Shown: positions 25,933 through 33,672 of the stretch, in pieces
Layout of the letters: every line of letters starts with the position of its first letter
Numbering within the stretch: position 1 is the first letter of the stretch
Assembly (NCBI RefSeq): GCF_012275445.1
Contig: NZ_JAAZQK010000012.1
Coordinates: forward strand, 166,069 to 230,068
Direction: 5' to 3'
DNA length: 64,000 bases
From: Rhizobacter sp. SG703
Lineage (GTDB): Bacteria; Pseudomonadota; Gammaproteobacteria; Burkholderiales; Burkholderiaceae_C
The notes under the pieces: model-generated
What the model was told of the DNA's origin: nothing
The model's input: the letters and a program-made list of their open reading frames with translations, nothing else
Database searches by the model: none
Position numbers and translations under genes: made by a program

Positions 25933-27206
25933 GCGCGCCGCGCCGCGCCAAGGGCGAATGCCGGCGTGCGCAGCACGAAGGTACGCCAGTGAACGCGCTT
26001 TGCCCGCCGACCAGACCATCGCACCAGCGCGGCATCACGACGCTCGCCGTGGTGCTGGCGGTCGCGACGGCGCTGGCCCTCACCGCGGCCTATGCCTCAC
26101 GGGTGGCCTGGCTCGAGCTGCAAGCGTCTGGCAACCGCGTGCGTGCGGCGCAGTCTGCCGAAGCGGCGGAATCCGGCCTCGCCTGGGCCCTGGCGCGGCT
26201 CAACGACGACCGCCCGGTCGACGACGCCTGCAAACCGGCGCCCAGCGGGTCGACCTTCCGCGAGCGCTACCAGGGTGCGGCCGCGATGCCGAGCTGTGCC
26301 CTCGGCGACGGCGCCTGGACCTGCCGGTGTCCGCTGCCCGGCGCCTCCGTCTCGACCTCGGAGCCCGCACCGGTCCGCCAAGCTTTCGCGCTGCGCCTGG
26401 GTGGCGCCGCGTCGGGCGTCGCCATGATCGAGTCGACCGGCTGCAGCGGCGCGATCGCGGCCTGCCTGCGGCCACGAGAAGCGGGCGTTCCAGGCGGAAT
26501 GCACGTCGCGCGGGCCTGGGTCGACGTGGCCCGCCTCCCCGCGATCGACGTGCAGCCGGTCGCGGCCATCACGGTGCGCGGCACGCTGCGGCTGCGCGAC
26601 GGAGCGACCGCGGTCCACCACGGCATCGCGAGCGGCGGGCTCACGTTGCACAGCGGCACCGACGTCGACCCCGGCGACGCCACGCTGATCGGCCCGCCCG
26701 GGGCGCCTGCGCGGTCGACCATCGTCGGCGACGATGCCGCGCTGGCCTCGCTCGATGCCGAGCAGTTCTTCGCGAGCACGTTCCGGATGAACCGAGCCGC
26801 GTGGCGGGCCCAGCCGGCGGCACGGCCCCTCTCCTGTGCGTCGCCGTGCGACCAGGCGCTCGCGCAGCAGCTGTCGGCCCCGGGCGCCCCATCGCTCGTC
26901 TGGCTCGACGGCGGCCTGCACCTCGACAGTGCCACCGAACTCGGCTCCGCCGAGCGACCGGTGCTGCTGGTCGTCGACGGCGCAGTGCACCTGCGCGCCC
27001 CGGTGCGGATCCACGGCGTGCTGTACCTGCGCTCGGCCGAGTGGCGCGACGACGGCGGTGCCGAGATCCATGGCGCGCTGTTGGCCGAGAACGACCTGCT
27101 GCTCACCGGCCCGAGCCGGATAGAGCACGACGCCAACGTCGTCGAGCGCCTGCGCCTGTGCTGCGGCACCTTTGCCCGCATGCCCGGCAGCTGGCGGGAC
27201 TTCTGA
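25929..27206 (+). CDS. pilX: Oversized PilX-like minor pseudopilin with strand-repeat C-terminus
   Basis: A 425-residue protein, about twice the usual PilX length. After a hydrophilic lead the motif HQRG-ITTLAVVLAV marks the prepilin cleavage site. As in PilX/GspK proteins, position +5 is not Glu. The N-terminal helix carries QASGNRVRAAQSAEAAESGLAW, a PilX hallmark shown here in part. From about residue 208 the sequence turns into short hydrophobic strands such as ITVRGTLRLRDGA, VHLRAPVRIHGVLYLR and AEIHGALLAENDLLL, which resemble a beta-helix or bactofilin-like fold. The start is the ATG coupled to pilW; a GTG at 25989 is the alternative and would give a shorter leader. Confidence 0.72.
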   Translation: MSAPRRAKGECRRAQHEGTPVNALCPPTRPSHQRGITTLAVVLAVATALALTAAYASRVAWLELQASGNRVRAAQSAEAAESGLAWALARLNDDRPVDDACKPAPSGSTFRERYQGAAAMPSCALGDGAWTCRCPLPGASVSTSEPAPVRQAFALRLGGAASGVAMIESTGCSGAIAACLRPREAGVPGGMHVARAWVDVARLPAIDVQPVAAITVRGTLRLRDGATAVHHGIASGGLTLHSGTDVDPGDATLIGPPGAPARSTIVGDDAALASLDAEQFFASTFRMNRAAWRAQPAARPLSCASPCDQALAQQLSAPGAPSLVWLDGGLHLDSATELGSAERPVLLVVDGAVHLRAPVRIHGVLYLRSAEWRDDGGAEIHGALLAENDLLLTGPSRIEHDANVVERLRLCCGTFARMPGSWRDF

Positions 27207-28279
27207 TGCGTGCCCCCCGCATCACGCGACCCGCCCGTCGGGCGGACACCGGCGCCGCGCTGCTCGAAGCGCTGGTCGCGATGCTGATCGTGTCGCTGCT
27301 GTCGGCATCGCTGCTCACCGAGCTGCAGGCACTGCGCCAGGCGCGCACCGCGGCACGACAGCGGCTCGATGCCCTGCAGCTGGCCCGGCGGGCCTTCGAT
27401 CGCCTGCGCGATCCGGCCGCGTCGTCGCCGGCCGGAACGGCGCCACCGCCGTTCACGCTCGTCGCCACGGAGGCGGGCGACGCGTTGGCGCTGCGCGACG
27501 TCAACGTCGCCGTCGACTGGCGCGGCAGCGCGGGCGATGCACGCCGCCTGCAGCTTGGCACGCGCATGCCGGGCCCGTCGCCGGTGTACGACGCGGTGCT
27601 CGGCCTGGCCCCGCAGGACATCGCGATCGCCCGGCCGCACGCCCGCGCCGTCGGCATCCCGTTCGAAGCCGTTTCGATCGCTCCGGGCCGCAGCCGCTGG
27701 CAGCCCGGCGAGCCGGGCGCGACGGCCTGGGTGTTCGACGACGGCGATGGCCGCCTCGTCTCGCGCTGCACCAACACCGCAGGCGCCTGCGACGCCGCCG
27801 CCGGCAGCGTGCTGAGCGGCCACCTGCGCTTCTCGGCGAGCGCGCCGCCGGACCCGTCGACGCCAGGCGACGCGTTGCTGCCGCTGCGCATCGTGCTGAC
27901 GCTGGACGGCACGCCCCCGCGCACCGTCGGCTGCGCGACCCAGGCCGTCGTCGACGCCGACGCGCGCTTCGTGCGCTACGGCTGCGCGGTCACCGACCCG
28001 CCGGCGGCCGGCTGGTCCGGCCGCGTCGAGATCGAACCCGTCGGCTGGACGGTGGGCACGCGCACCGACCAACGGCGCGTGTGCCGCTACAGCGCCGACC
28101 TCGACGGCAGCGGCGCGGTCGACCGCAACGACGAGCACCCCGCACGCTACACCGCGGTGCAGGGCGCGCTGTCCCAGCAGAACTACCTGCTGGTCCGCGG
28201 CGACCAGCCCTGCCCGGAGAGCGGCGCCGCGGGGACGCACAATGACGCATTGCAGCGCACCGTGCAACACCAGCCCTGA
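27206..28279 (+). CDS. pilV: Oversized PilV/GspI-like minor pseudopilin with a calcium-loop motif
   Basis: A 357-residue prepilin whose leader ends DTG and whose mature part begins AALLE, with Glu21 at the +5 position and a hydrophobic helix after it. PilV proteins are usually 150-200 residues, so about half of this one is extra. Residues 298-310 read DLDGSGAVDRNDE, matching an EF-hand or dockerin-type calcium loop. The start overlaps the previous stop as TGATG, so translation is coupled. It closes the pseudopilin group; the next gene is ribD. Confidence 0.72.
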   Translation: MRAPRITRPARRADTGAALLEALVAMLIVSLLSASLLTELQALRQARTAARQRLDALQLARRAFDRLRDPAASSPAGTAPPPFTLVATEAGDALALRDVNVAVDWRGSAGDARRLQLGTRMPGPSPVYDAVLGLAPQDIAIARPHARAVGIPFEAVSIAPGRSRWQPGEPGATAWVFDDGDGRLVSRCTNTAGACDAAAGSVLSGHLRFSASAPPDPSTPGDALLPLRIVLTLDGTPPRTVGCATQAVVDADARFVRYGCAVTDPPAAGWSGRVEIEPVGWTVGTRTDQRRVCRYSADLDGSGAVDRNDEHPARYTAVQGALSQQNYLLVRGDQPCPESGAAGTHNDALQRTVQHQP

Positions 28280-28287
28280 CCCGCCCG

Positions 28288-29448
28288 ATGTCCGCCTCCG
28301 AGCCCACCGCCTCGCCGTTCCCATCGAATGCTTCGGCATTCACGCCCGCCGACCACGCCGCGATGCGCGAGGCGCTCGCACTGGCCGCGCAGGCCGTCGG
28401 GCTGACCGAGCCGAACCCGCGCGTCGGCTGCGTGATCGTCGACACCCACGGCCAGGTCATCGGCCGCGGCCACACGCAGCAGGCCGGCGGGCCGCATGCC
28501 GAGGTGATGGCGCTGCGCGATGCGGCCGCCCGCGGCCACGCAACCCGGGGCGCGACCGCGTACGTCACGCTGGAGCCGTGCTCGCACCACGGCCGCACGC
28601 CGCCCTGCTGCGACGCGCTGCTGGCGGCCGGCATCGGCCGCGTCGTCTCCGCCGTCACCGACCCCAACCCGCTGGTGGCCGGCCAGGGCCTGGCGCGGCT
28701 GCGGGCGCAGGGCGTTCAGGTGGAAGCCGGCCTGCTCGGCGATGCGGCACGCGAGCTGAACATCGGCTTCTTCTCGCGCATGGTGCGTGGGCGGCCGTGG
28801 GTGCGCCTGAAGGCCGCGACCTCGCTCGACGGCCGCACCGCGCTGGACAACGGCGTCAGCCAATGGATCACCGGCGAAGCCGCGCGCACCGATGGCCACG
28901 CCTGGCGCAAGCGGGCCGGCGCGGTGCTGACTGGCGTCGGCACCGTGATCGACGACAACCCGCGGCTCGACGTGCGGCTGGTCGAGACCGCGAAGCAACC
29001 GTTGCGCGTGGTGATCGATTCGCGGCTCGACATGCCGCCCACCGCCCGCATCCTCGACGCGCCCGGCCAGGTGCTGGTGTATGCCGCGGCGCCCGAGGCG
29101 GCCCGCATCGACGCGCTGGCGGCCGCCGGGGCCGAGGTGATCCTGCGGCCCGGTCCGGCGGGCAAGGTCGACCTGCCCGCCGTGCTGGTCGACCTGGCGC
29201 AGCGCGGCATCAACGAGCTGCATGTGGAGGCCGGCCACAAGCTGAACGGCTCGTTCGTGCGCGAGGGCCTGGTCGACGAATACCTGGTGTACCTCGCGCC
29301 GAAGCTGCTCGGCGCCGGCCGCGCGCTGGCCGCCTTCGGCCCGCTGGAGCGGCTTGACGACGCCGCCGCGCTGCGCTTCCATGCGGTCGACCGCATCGGC
29401 GACGACCTGCGGGTGATCGCCCGCCCGCCGGCGCGGGAAAGCTTCTGA
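28288..29448 (+). CDS. ribD: Bifunctional riboflavin deaminase/reductase
   Basis: A 386-residue enzyme catalysing the second and third steps of riboflavin synthesis. The N-terminal zinc deaminase has GPHAEVMAL and the PCSHHGRTPPCC zinc site. The C-terminal NADPH-dependent reductase begins near residue 168 with GRPWVRLKAATSLDGR and has a late NELHVEAGHKLNGSF. It starts 8 bases after the last pseudopilin gene and leads ribC, ribBX, ribH and nusB on the same strand. Confidence 0.95.
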   Translation: MSASEPTASPFPSNASAFTPADHAAMREALALAAQAVGLTEPNPRVGCVIVDTHGQVIGRGHTQQAGGPHAEVMALRDAAARGHATRGATAYVTLEPCSHHGRTPPCCDALLAAGIGRVVSAVTDPNPLVAGQGLARLRAQGVQVEAGLLGDAARELNIGFFSRMVRGRPWVRLKAATSLDGRTALDNGVSQWITGEAARTDGHAWRKRAGAVLTGVGTVIDDNPRLDVRLVETAKQPLRVVIDSRLDMPPTARILDAPGQVLVYAAAPEAARIDALAAAGAEVILRPGPAGKVDLPAVLVDLAQRGINELHVEAGHKLNGSFVREGLVDEYLVYLAPKLLGAGRALAAFGPLERLDDAAALRFHAVDRIGDDLRVIARPPARESF

Positions 29449-29452
29449 CTGC

Positions 29453-29458
29453 GAGAAT
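29453..29458 (+). promoter_or_regulatory. -10-like hexamer 7 bases before ribC
   Basis: GAGAAT is followed by CCGATCC and the ATG at 29466, with no ribosome binding site. It may give a leaderless internal transcript, although ribC could also be read from ribD. Confidence 0.3.
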
Positions 29459-29465
29459 CCGATCC

Positions 29466-30080
29466 ATGTTCACCGGCATCATCTCCGGCCTCGGCCGCAT
29501 CGACTCCGTCCGCCCGCTGGGCGCCGACGCCTCCCACGGCCTGCAACTGACGCTGCAGGCTCCCGACCACTACCTCGACGACGTGCAGCTCGGCGACAGC
29601 ATCTCGCTGAATGGCGCCTGCATGACGGTCACCACCTTCGACGCTGCCGCGAGCCGCTTCACGATCGACATCTCGGCCGAAAGCCTGGACAAGACCGCCG
29701 GCCTGTCGCAACCCGGCCCGGTCAACCTCGAAAAGGCGCTGCGGGCGCACGACCGGCTGGGCGGCCACCTGGTCAGCGGGCATGTCGACGGCATCGGCCG
29801 CGTGACGCATTTCGCGCCGGTCGGCGAATCGTGGGAGCTGCGGGTGCTGGCCTCGGCCCACATCGGCCGCTTCCTCGCCTACAAGGGCTCGGTCGCGGTC
29901 AACGGCGTCAGCCTGACGGTGAACCGCGTCGACGACCGGGCCGACGGTTGCGAGTTCAGCATCAACCTGATCCCGCACACGATCGAGAACACGACATTGG
30001 GCACGCTGGCGGCCGGCTCGGCGGTCAACCTCGAGATCGACCTGATCGCCCGCTACGTCGAGCGCATGCTGGGGAAATAG
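29466..30080 (+). CDS. ribC: Riboflavin synthase, alpha subunit
   Basis: A 204-residue enzyme that dismutates two lumazines to riboflavin; the gene is called ribE in some bacteria. The N-terminal MFTGIISGLG start and the internal repeat with a second VSGHVDGIG and SVAVNGVSLTVN show the two-barrel arrangement. The length is normal. It lies 17 bases after ribD. An 81-base dispersed repeat separates it from ribBX. Confidence 0.95.
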   Translation: MFTGIISGLGRIDSVRPLGADASHGLQLTLQAPDHYLDDVQLGDSISLNGACMTVTTFDAAASRFTIDISAESLDKTAGLSQPGPVNLEKALRAHDRLGGHLVSGHVDGIGRVTHFAPVGESWELRVLASAHIGRFLAYKGSVAVNGVSLTVNRVDDRADGCEFSINLIPHTIENTTLGTLAAGSAVNLEIDLIARYVERMLGK

Positions 30081-30081
30081 A

Positions 30082-30162
30082 GCCCCCACGTCGCTCCGCT
30101 CCTGCCCATCGAGAGGGCGCCTCCCCTCGGCCCGGCAAAGCCGGATCCTGGGGAGTTGCTTG
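30082..30162 (+). repeat. Dispersed intergenic repeat, copy A
   Basis: This 81-base stretch between ribC and ribBX recurs in reverse orientation at 62731-62809 with most positions conserved. Shared blocks are TCGCT-CGCTCCTGCCC, GGCGCCTCCC, CGGCCCGGCAAAGCCGG and GGGAGTTGCTTG. It contains a CCGGC-AAA-GCCGG hairpin. Comparable elements are frequent between genes in Burkholderiales. Confidence 0.75.
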
Positions 30163-30174
30163 ACTTCACCCGCC

Positions 30175-30180
30175 TACAAT
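30175..30180 (+). promoter_or_regulatory. -10-like hexamer 6 bases before ribBX
   Basis: TACAAT is followed by CCGTGG and the ATG at 30187. No ribosome binding site is present. The position suggests a leaderless ribBX transcript; no good -35 box is visible in the repeat just upstream. Confidence 0.4.
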
Positions 30181-30186
30181 CCGTGG

Positions 30187-31284
30187 ATGCCGATCTCCCC
30201 TGTTCCTGAACTGATCGCCGAGCTCGCCGCCGGCCGCATGGTCATCCTCGTCGACGAGGAAGACCGCGAAAACGAAGGCGACCTGGTGCTCGCGGCCGAC
30301 CATGTGACGCCCGAGGCGATCAACTTCATGGCGCGCTTCGGCCGCGGCCTGATCTGCCTGACCCTGCCGCGCGAGCGCTGCGAACGGCTGCAGCTGCCGC
30401 CGATGGCCACGCGCAACGGCACCCGGCACGGCACAGCGTTCACCGTGTCGATCGAAGCCGCCACCGGCGTCTCGACCGGCATCTCGGCGGCCGACCGCGC
30501 CCGCACCGTGCAGGCCGCCGTCGCCCGCGACGCCCAAGCGGCCGACCTGGTGCAGCCCGGCCACATCTTCCCGCTGCAGGCGCAGGACGGCGGCGTGCTG
30601 ATGCGCGCCGGCCACACCGAAGCCGGCTGCGACCTGGCGGCGATGGCCGGCCTGAGCCCGACGTCGGTGATCTGCGAGATCATGAAGGACGACGGCACGA
30701 TGGCGCGGCTGCCCGACCTGGAGGTCTTCGCGAAGGAACACGGCCTGAAGATCGGCACCATCGCCGACCTGATCGGCTACCGCAGCCGCAACGAAAGCCT
30801 GATCGAGCGCATCGGCCGCCGCGCTCTGACCACTGCGCAGGGCGAGTTCGACTGCACCGCATTCCGCGACCGCACCGGCGGACTGCACCTGGCGCTGAGC
30901 CACGGCAGCATCGGCACCGCCGACGAAGTGCTGGTGCGCGTGCACGAACCGCTGTCGGTGATGGACCTGCTCGACACCGGCGCCTGCAGCCATTCGTGGC
31001 CGCTGCACAAGGCGCTCGCGACGCTGCAGGCCGCCGAGCGCGGCGTCGCGGTGCTGCTGAACTGCGGCGACGACGTGCAATCGATGCTGTCGCACTGGCA
31101 GGAAACACCCGCGGCCCCGGCGCGCGCGCGCGCCCAGATGGACCTGCGCACCTACGGCATCGGCGCCCAGATCCTGCGCGAGCTGGGCGTCACGAAGATG
31201 AAGCTGCTGGGCAGCCCGCGCCGCATGCCGAGCATGACCGGCTACGGCCTCGAGGTCACCGGCTTCGTTGCCCCCGAACACTGA
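30187..31284 (+). CDS. ribBX: DHBP synthase with degenerate GTP cyclohydrolase II domain (RibBX type)
   Basis: A 365-residue fusion. The N-terminal half, about 1-200, is a full 3,4-dihydroxy-2-butanone 4-phosphate synthase with [10 protein letters not shown] and [11 protein letters not shown]. The C-terminal half aligns in layout with GTP cyclohydrolase II but lacks its signatures: where three zinc cysteines should be there is [13 protein letters not shown] with one Cys, and the HRQEGRGIGL loop is absent. It should therefore make only the butanone phosphate. Such RibBX variants are described in Proteobacteria. The ATG at 30187 is used; an upstream TTG would start inside the repeat. Confidence 0.88.
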   Translation: MPISPVPELIAELAAGRMVILVDEEDRENEGDLVLAADHVTPEAINFMARFGRGLICLTLPRERCERLQLPPMATRNGTRHGTAFTVSIEAATGVSTGISAADRARTVQAAVARDAQAADLVQPGHIFPLQAQDGGVLMRAGHTEAGCDLAAMAGLSPTSVICEIMKDDGTMARLPDLEVFAKEHGLKIGTIADLIGYRSRNESLIERIGRRALTTAQGEFDCTAFRDRTGGLHLALSHGSIGTADEVLVRVHEPLSVMDLLDTGACSHSWPLHKALATLQAAERGVAVLLNCGDDVQSMLSHWQETPAAPARARAQMDLRTYGIGAQILRELGVTKMKLLGSPRRMPSMTGYGLEVTGFVAPEH

Positions 31285-31304
31285 ACGACACCGACTGGAT
31301 TGAC

Positions 31305-31769
31305 ATGCAAGCAGCAGACAAGGGCCAGGCGGCCGACCTGGACGGCACCGACCTGCGCATCGGCATCGTGCAGGCCCGCTTCAACGACAAGCTGACGCAG
31401 GCGCTGGCCGACGCCTGCATCGCCGAGCTTGGCGTGCTGGGCGTCGCCGCCAAGCACATCAAGCACGTGACGGTGCCGGGGGCGCTCGAGGTGCCGCTGG
31501 CACTCAACGCGATGGGCGCGAGCGACCGCTACGACGCGCTGGTCGCGCTCGGCTGCATCATCCGCGGCGAGACCTACCACTTCGAGCTCGTGTCCAACGA
31601 GAGCGGCGCCGGCGTCACGCGCATTGCGCTCGACCACGAGATCCCGATCGCCAATGCCATCCTGACCGTCGAGGACGAAGCCCAGGCCTGGGCCCGCGTC
31701 GAAGAGAAAGGCCGCGACGCCGCGCGCGTCGCCGTCGAGATGGCCAACCTGCTGGAAGACCTGTCGTGA
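31305..31769 (+). CDS. ribH: 6,7-dimethyl-8-ribityllumazine synthase
   Basis: A 154-residue enzyme that condenses the butanone phosphate made by RibBX with the ribitylamino-pyrimidine from RibD. Visible motifs are IVQARFND near residue 19, [11 protein letters not shown], and [12 protein letters not shown] with the catalytic His. Members form 60-mer or pentamer shells. The GTG of nusB overlaps its stop, so the two genes are coupled. Confidence 0.95.
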   Translation: MQAADKGQAADLDGTDLRIGIVQARFNDKLTQALADACIAELGVLGVAAKHIKHVTVPGALEVPLALNAMGASDRYDALVALGCIIRGETYHFELVSNESGAGVTRIALDHEIPIANAILTVEDEAQAWARVEEKGRDAARVAVEMANLLEDLS

Positions 31770-32296
31770 GCGAGAACGATCCGAAGACCCCCGCGGCCGC
31801 ACCGGTGCCCGGCAAGCCCGCCGGCAAAGGTGGCGCCAAGGGCGGCAAGCCGCAGCCCAAGTCGTCGCGCCGCCGTTCGCGCGAAGCCGCGCTGCAAGGC
31901 CTGTACGAGTGGCTGCTGTCCGGCGCCGACGTCGGCGTGGTCGATGCCCACATGCGCGAGCAGGAGGGCTTCGACAAGGCCGATGCGGCGCACTTCGACG
32001 CACTGCTGCACGGCTGCATCGCCGAGGCCGCCGACATCGATGCGGTGCTGGCCCGCCACGTCGACCGCAAGACCACCGACCTGTCGCCGATCGAGCACGG
32101 CGTGCTGATGATCGGCGCCTACGAGCTGAAGCACTGCATCGACATCCCGTACAAGGTCGCGATCAACGAAGCGGTCGAGCTGGCCAAGAGCTTCGGCGGC
32201 ACCGACGGCCACAAGTACGTGAACGGCGTGCTCGACAAGGCGGCGCTCGACCTGCGGCCGGTCGAGGTCGCAGCCTTCCGGGCCCAGCGCCGCTGA
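31766..32296 (+). CDS. nusB: Transcription antitermination factor NusB
   Basis: A 176-residue RNA-binding factor that works with NusE on boxA RNA during rRNA transcription. After a 30-residue Pro/Lys/Gly-rich tail at the N-terminus comes the helical core with [32 protein letters not shown] and [18 protein letters not shown]. The GTG start overlaps the ribH stop, the common ribH-nusB arrangement of Proteobacteria. It is longer than E. coli NusB because of that N-terminal tail. Confidence 0.95.
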   Translation: MSENDPKTPAAAPVPGKPAGKGGAKGGKPQPKSSRRRSREAALQGLYEWLLSGADVGVVDAHMREQEGFDKADAAHFDALLHGCIAEAADIDAVLARHVDRKTTDLSPIEHGVLMIGAYELKHCIDIPYKVAINEAVELAKSFGGTDGHKYVNGVLDKAALDLRPVEVAAFRAQRR

Positions 32297-32322
32297 CGCG
32301 GCGCCGAAGCGACGATCGCGCG

Positions 32323-33549
32323 ATGAAGCTCGCCACCCGCCTCGACCACATCGAACCGTTCTACGTGATGGAGTGTGCGAAGGCGGCGGTCGAGCTGTCG
32401 CGCACCGCGGCCTGCGACCCGGCTCAGGGTGGCCGGCCGATGATCTTCCTGAACATCGGTGAGCCCGATTTCACCGCGCCGCCGCTGGTGCAGCAGGCCG
32501 CGCGCGACTGCCTCGAACGCGGCAGCACGCAGTACACGCAGGCCACCGGGCTGCCGGCGCTGCGCGAGCGGCTGAGCCGCTGGTATGCCGAGCGCTTCCT
32601 GGTCGACATCGCGCCCGAGCGCATCGTGATCACCGCCGGCGCGTCGGCCGCGCTGCAACTCGCCTGCCTGGCGCTGGTCGAGCGCGGCGACGAGGTGCTG
32701 ATGCCCGACCCCAGCTACCCGTGCAACCGCCATTTCGTCGCGGCCGCCGACGGTGTCGCCCGCCTGCTGCCGGCCTCGCCCGAGCACCGCTTCCAGCCCG
32801 ACGCGGCCACCGTGCAAGCGGCCTGGACGAGCGCCACCCGAGGCGTGCTGCTCGCATCGCCGTCGAACCCGACCGGCACCTCGATCGCATTCGACGAGAT
32901 GGGCCGCATCGTGCAGGCGGTGCGCGAGCGCGGCGGCTTCACGATGGTCGACGAGATCTACCTCGGGCTGAGCTTCGACGATGCGTTCGGCCGCACCGCG
33001 CTGGCGCATGGCGACGACGTGATCTCGGTCAACAGCTTTTCGAAATACTTCAGCATGACCGGCTGGCGGCTCGGCTGGCTGGTGCTGCCGCCGGAACTCG
33101 TCGCGCCGGTCGAGCGGCTGGCGCAGAACCTCTACATCTGCCCGTCGTCGATTGCGCAGCAGGCCGCGCTGGCCTGCTTCGAGCCGGCGTCGATCGCCGA
33201 ATTCGAACGCCGCCGCGGCGAGTTCCGCGCGCGCCGCGACTTCCTGGTGCCGGCGCTCGAGGCGATGGGCCTGCGCGTGCCGGTGCTGCCCGATGGTGCG
33301 TTCTATGCCTGGGCCGATTGCTCGGCGCATGCCGACAGCAGCTGGGACTTCTGCTTCCGGCTGATGCGCGAGGCGCAGGTGGCGATCACGCCGGGCCGCG
33401 ATTTCGGGCCCCATGCAGCCGCTCGCTACATCCGGCTGTCGTATGCGAGTTCGATGGAGCACCTGCACGACGCGGTGCAACGGCTGCAAAAACTGCTGTC
33501 GGCGCCCCAGCCGAAATCGCTGTCGCTTGCGGTGTCGATTCAGCGTTGA
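32323..33549 (+). CDS. PLP-dependent class I/II aminotransferase
   Basis: A 408-residue fold-type I aminotransferase. It has the N-terminal NIGEPDFTAP, SPSNPTGT in the middle and the Schiff-base lysine in NSFSKYFSMTGWRLGW. The C-terminal Arg for the substrate carboxylate lies in ARYIRLSYA. The best family match is the aspartate/alanine/aromatic group without clear specificity. The ATG at 32323 follows GACGAT by six bases and has no ribosome binding site. A longer in-frame start would overlap nusB. Confidence 0.88.
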   Translation: MKLATRLDHIEPFYVMECAKAAVELSRTAACDPAQGGRPMIFLNIGEPDFTAPPLVQQAARDCLERGSTQYTQATGLPALRERLSRWYAERFLVDIAPERIVITAGASAALQLACLALVERGDEVLMPDPSYPCNRHFVAAADGVARLLPASPEHRFQPDAATVQAAWTSATRGVLLASPSNPTGTSIAFDEMGRIVQAVRERGGFTMVDEIYLGLSFDDAFGRTALAHGDDVISVNSFSKYFSMTGWRLGWLVLPPELVAPVERLAQNLYICPSSIAQQAALACFEPASIAEFERRRGEFRARRDFLVPALEAMGLRVPVLPDGAFYAWADCSAHADSSWDFCFRLMREAQVAITPGRDFGPHAAARYIRLSYASSMEHLHDAVQRLQKLLSAPQPKSLSLAVSIQR

Positions 33550-33672
33550 ACCCCCTGCACCATCCTGTCGACTTTCGCAAGCGCATGTTACGAATGCACG
33601 GAACGCGGGGTTTTTTACTGCCAGGGTCCGATGCGCTTGCACTAAGCTGCGGTGGTGGTGGACCCACGTGCC

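Noticed and set aside
30160..30186. TTG at 30160 as the ribBX start
   Set aside because: It lies at the edge of the dispersed repeat and upstream of the TACAAT box; the ATG at 30187 matches the family N-terminus.
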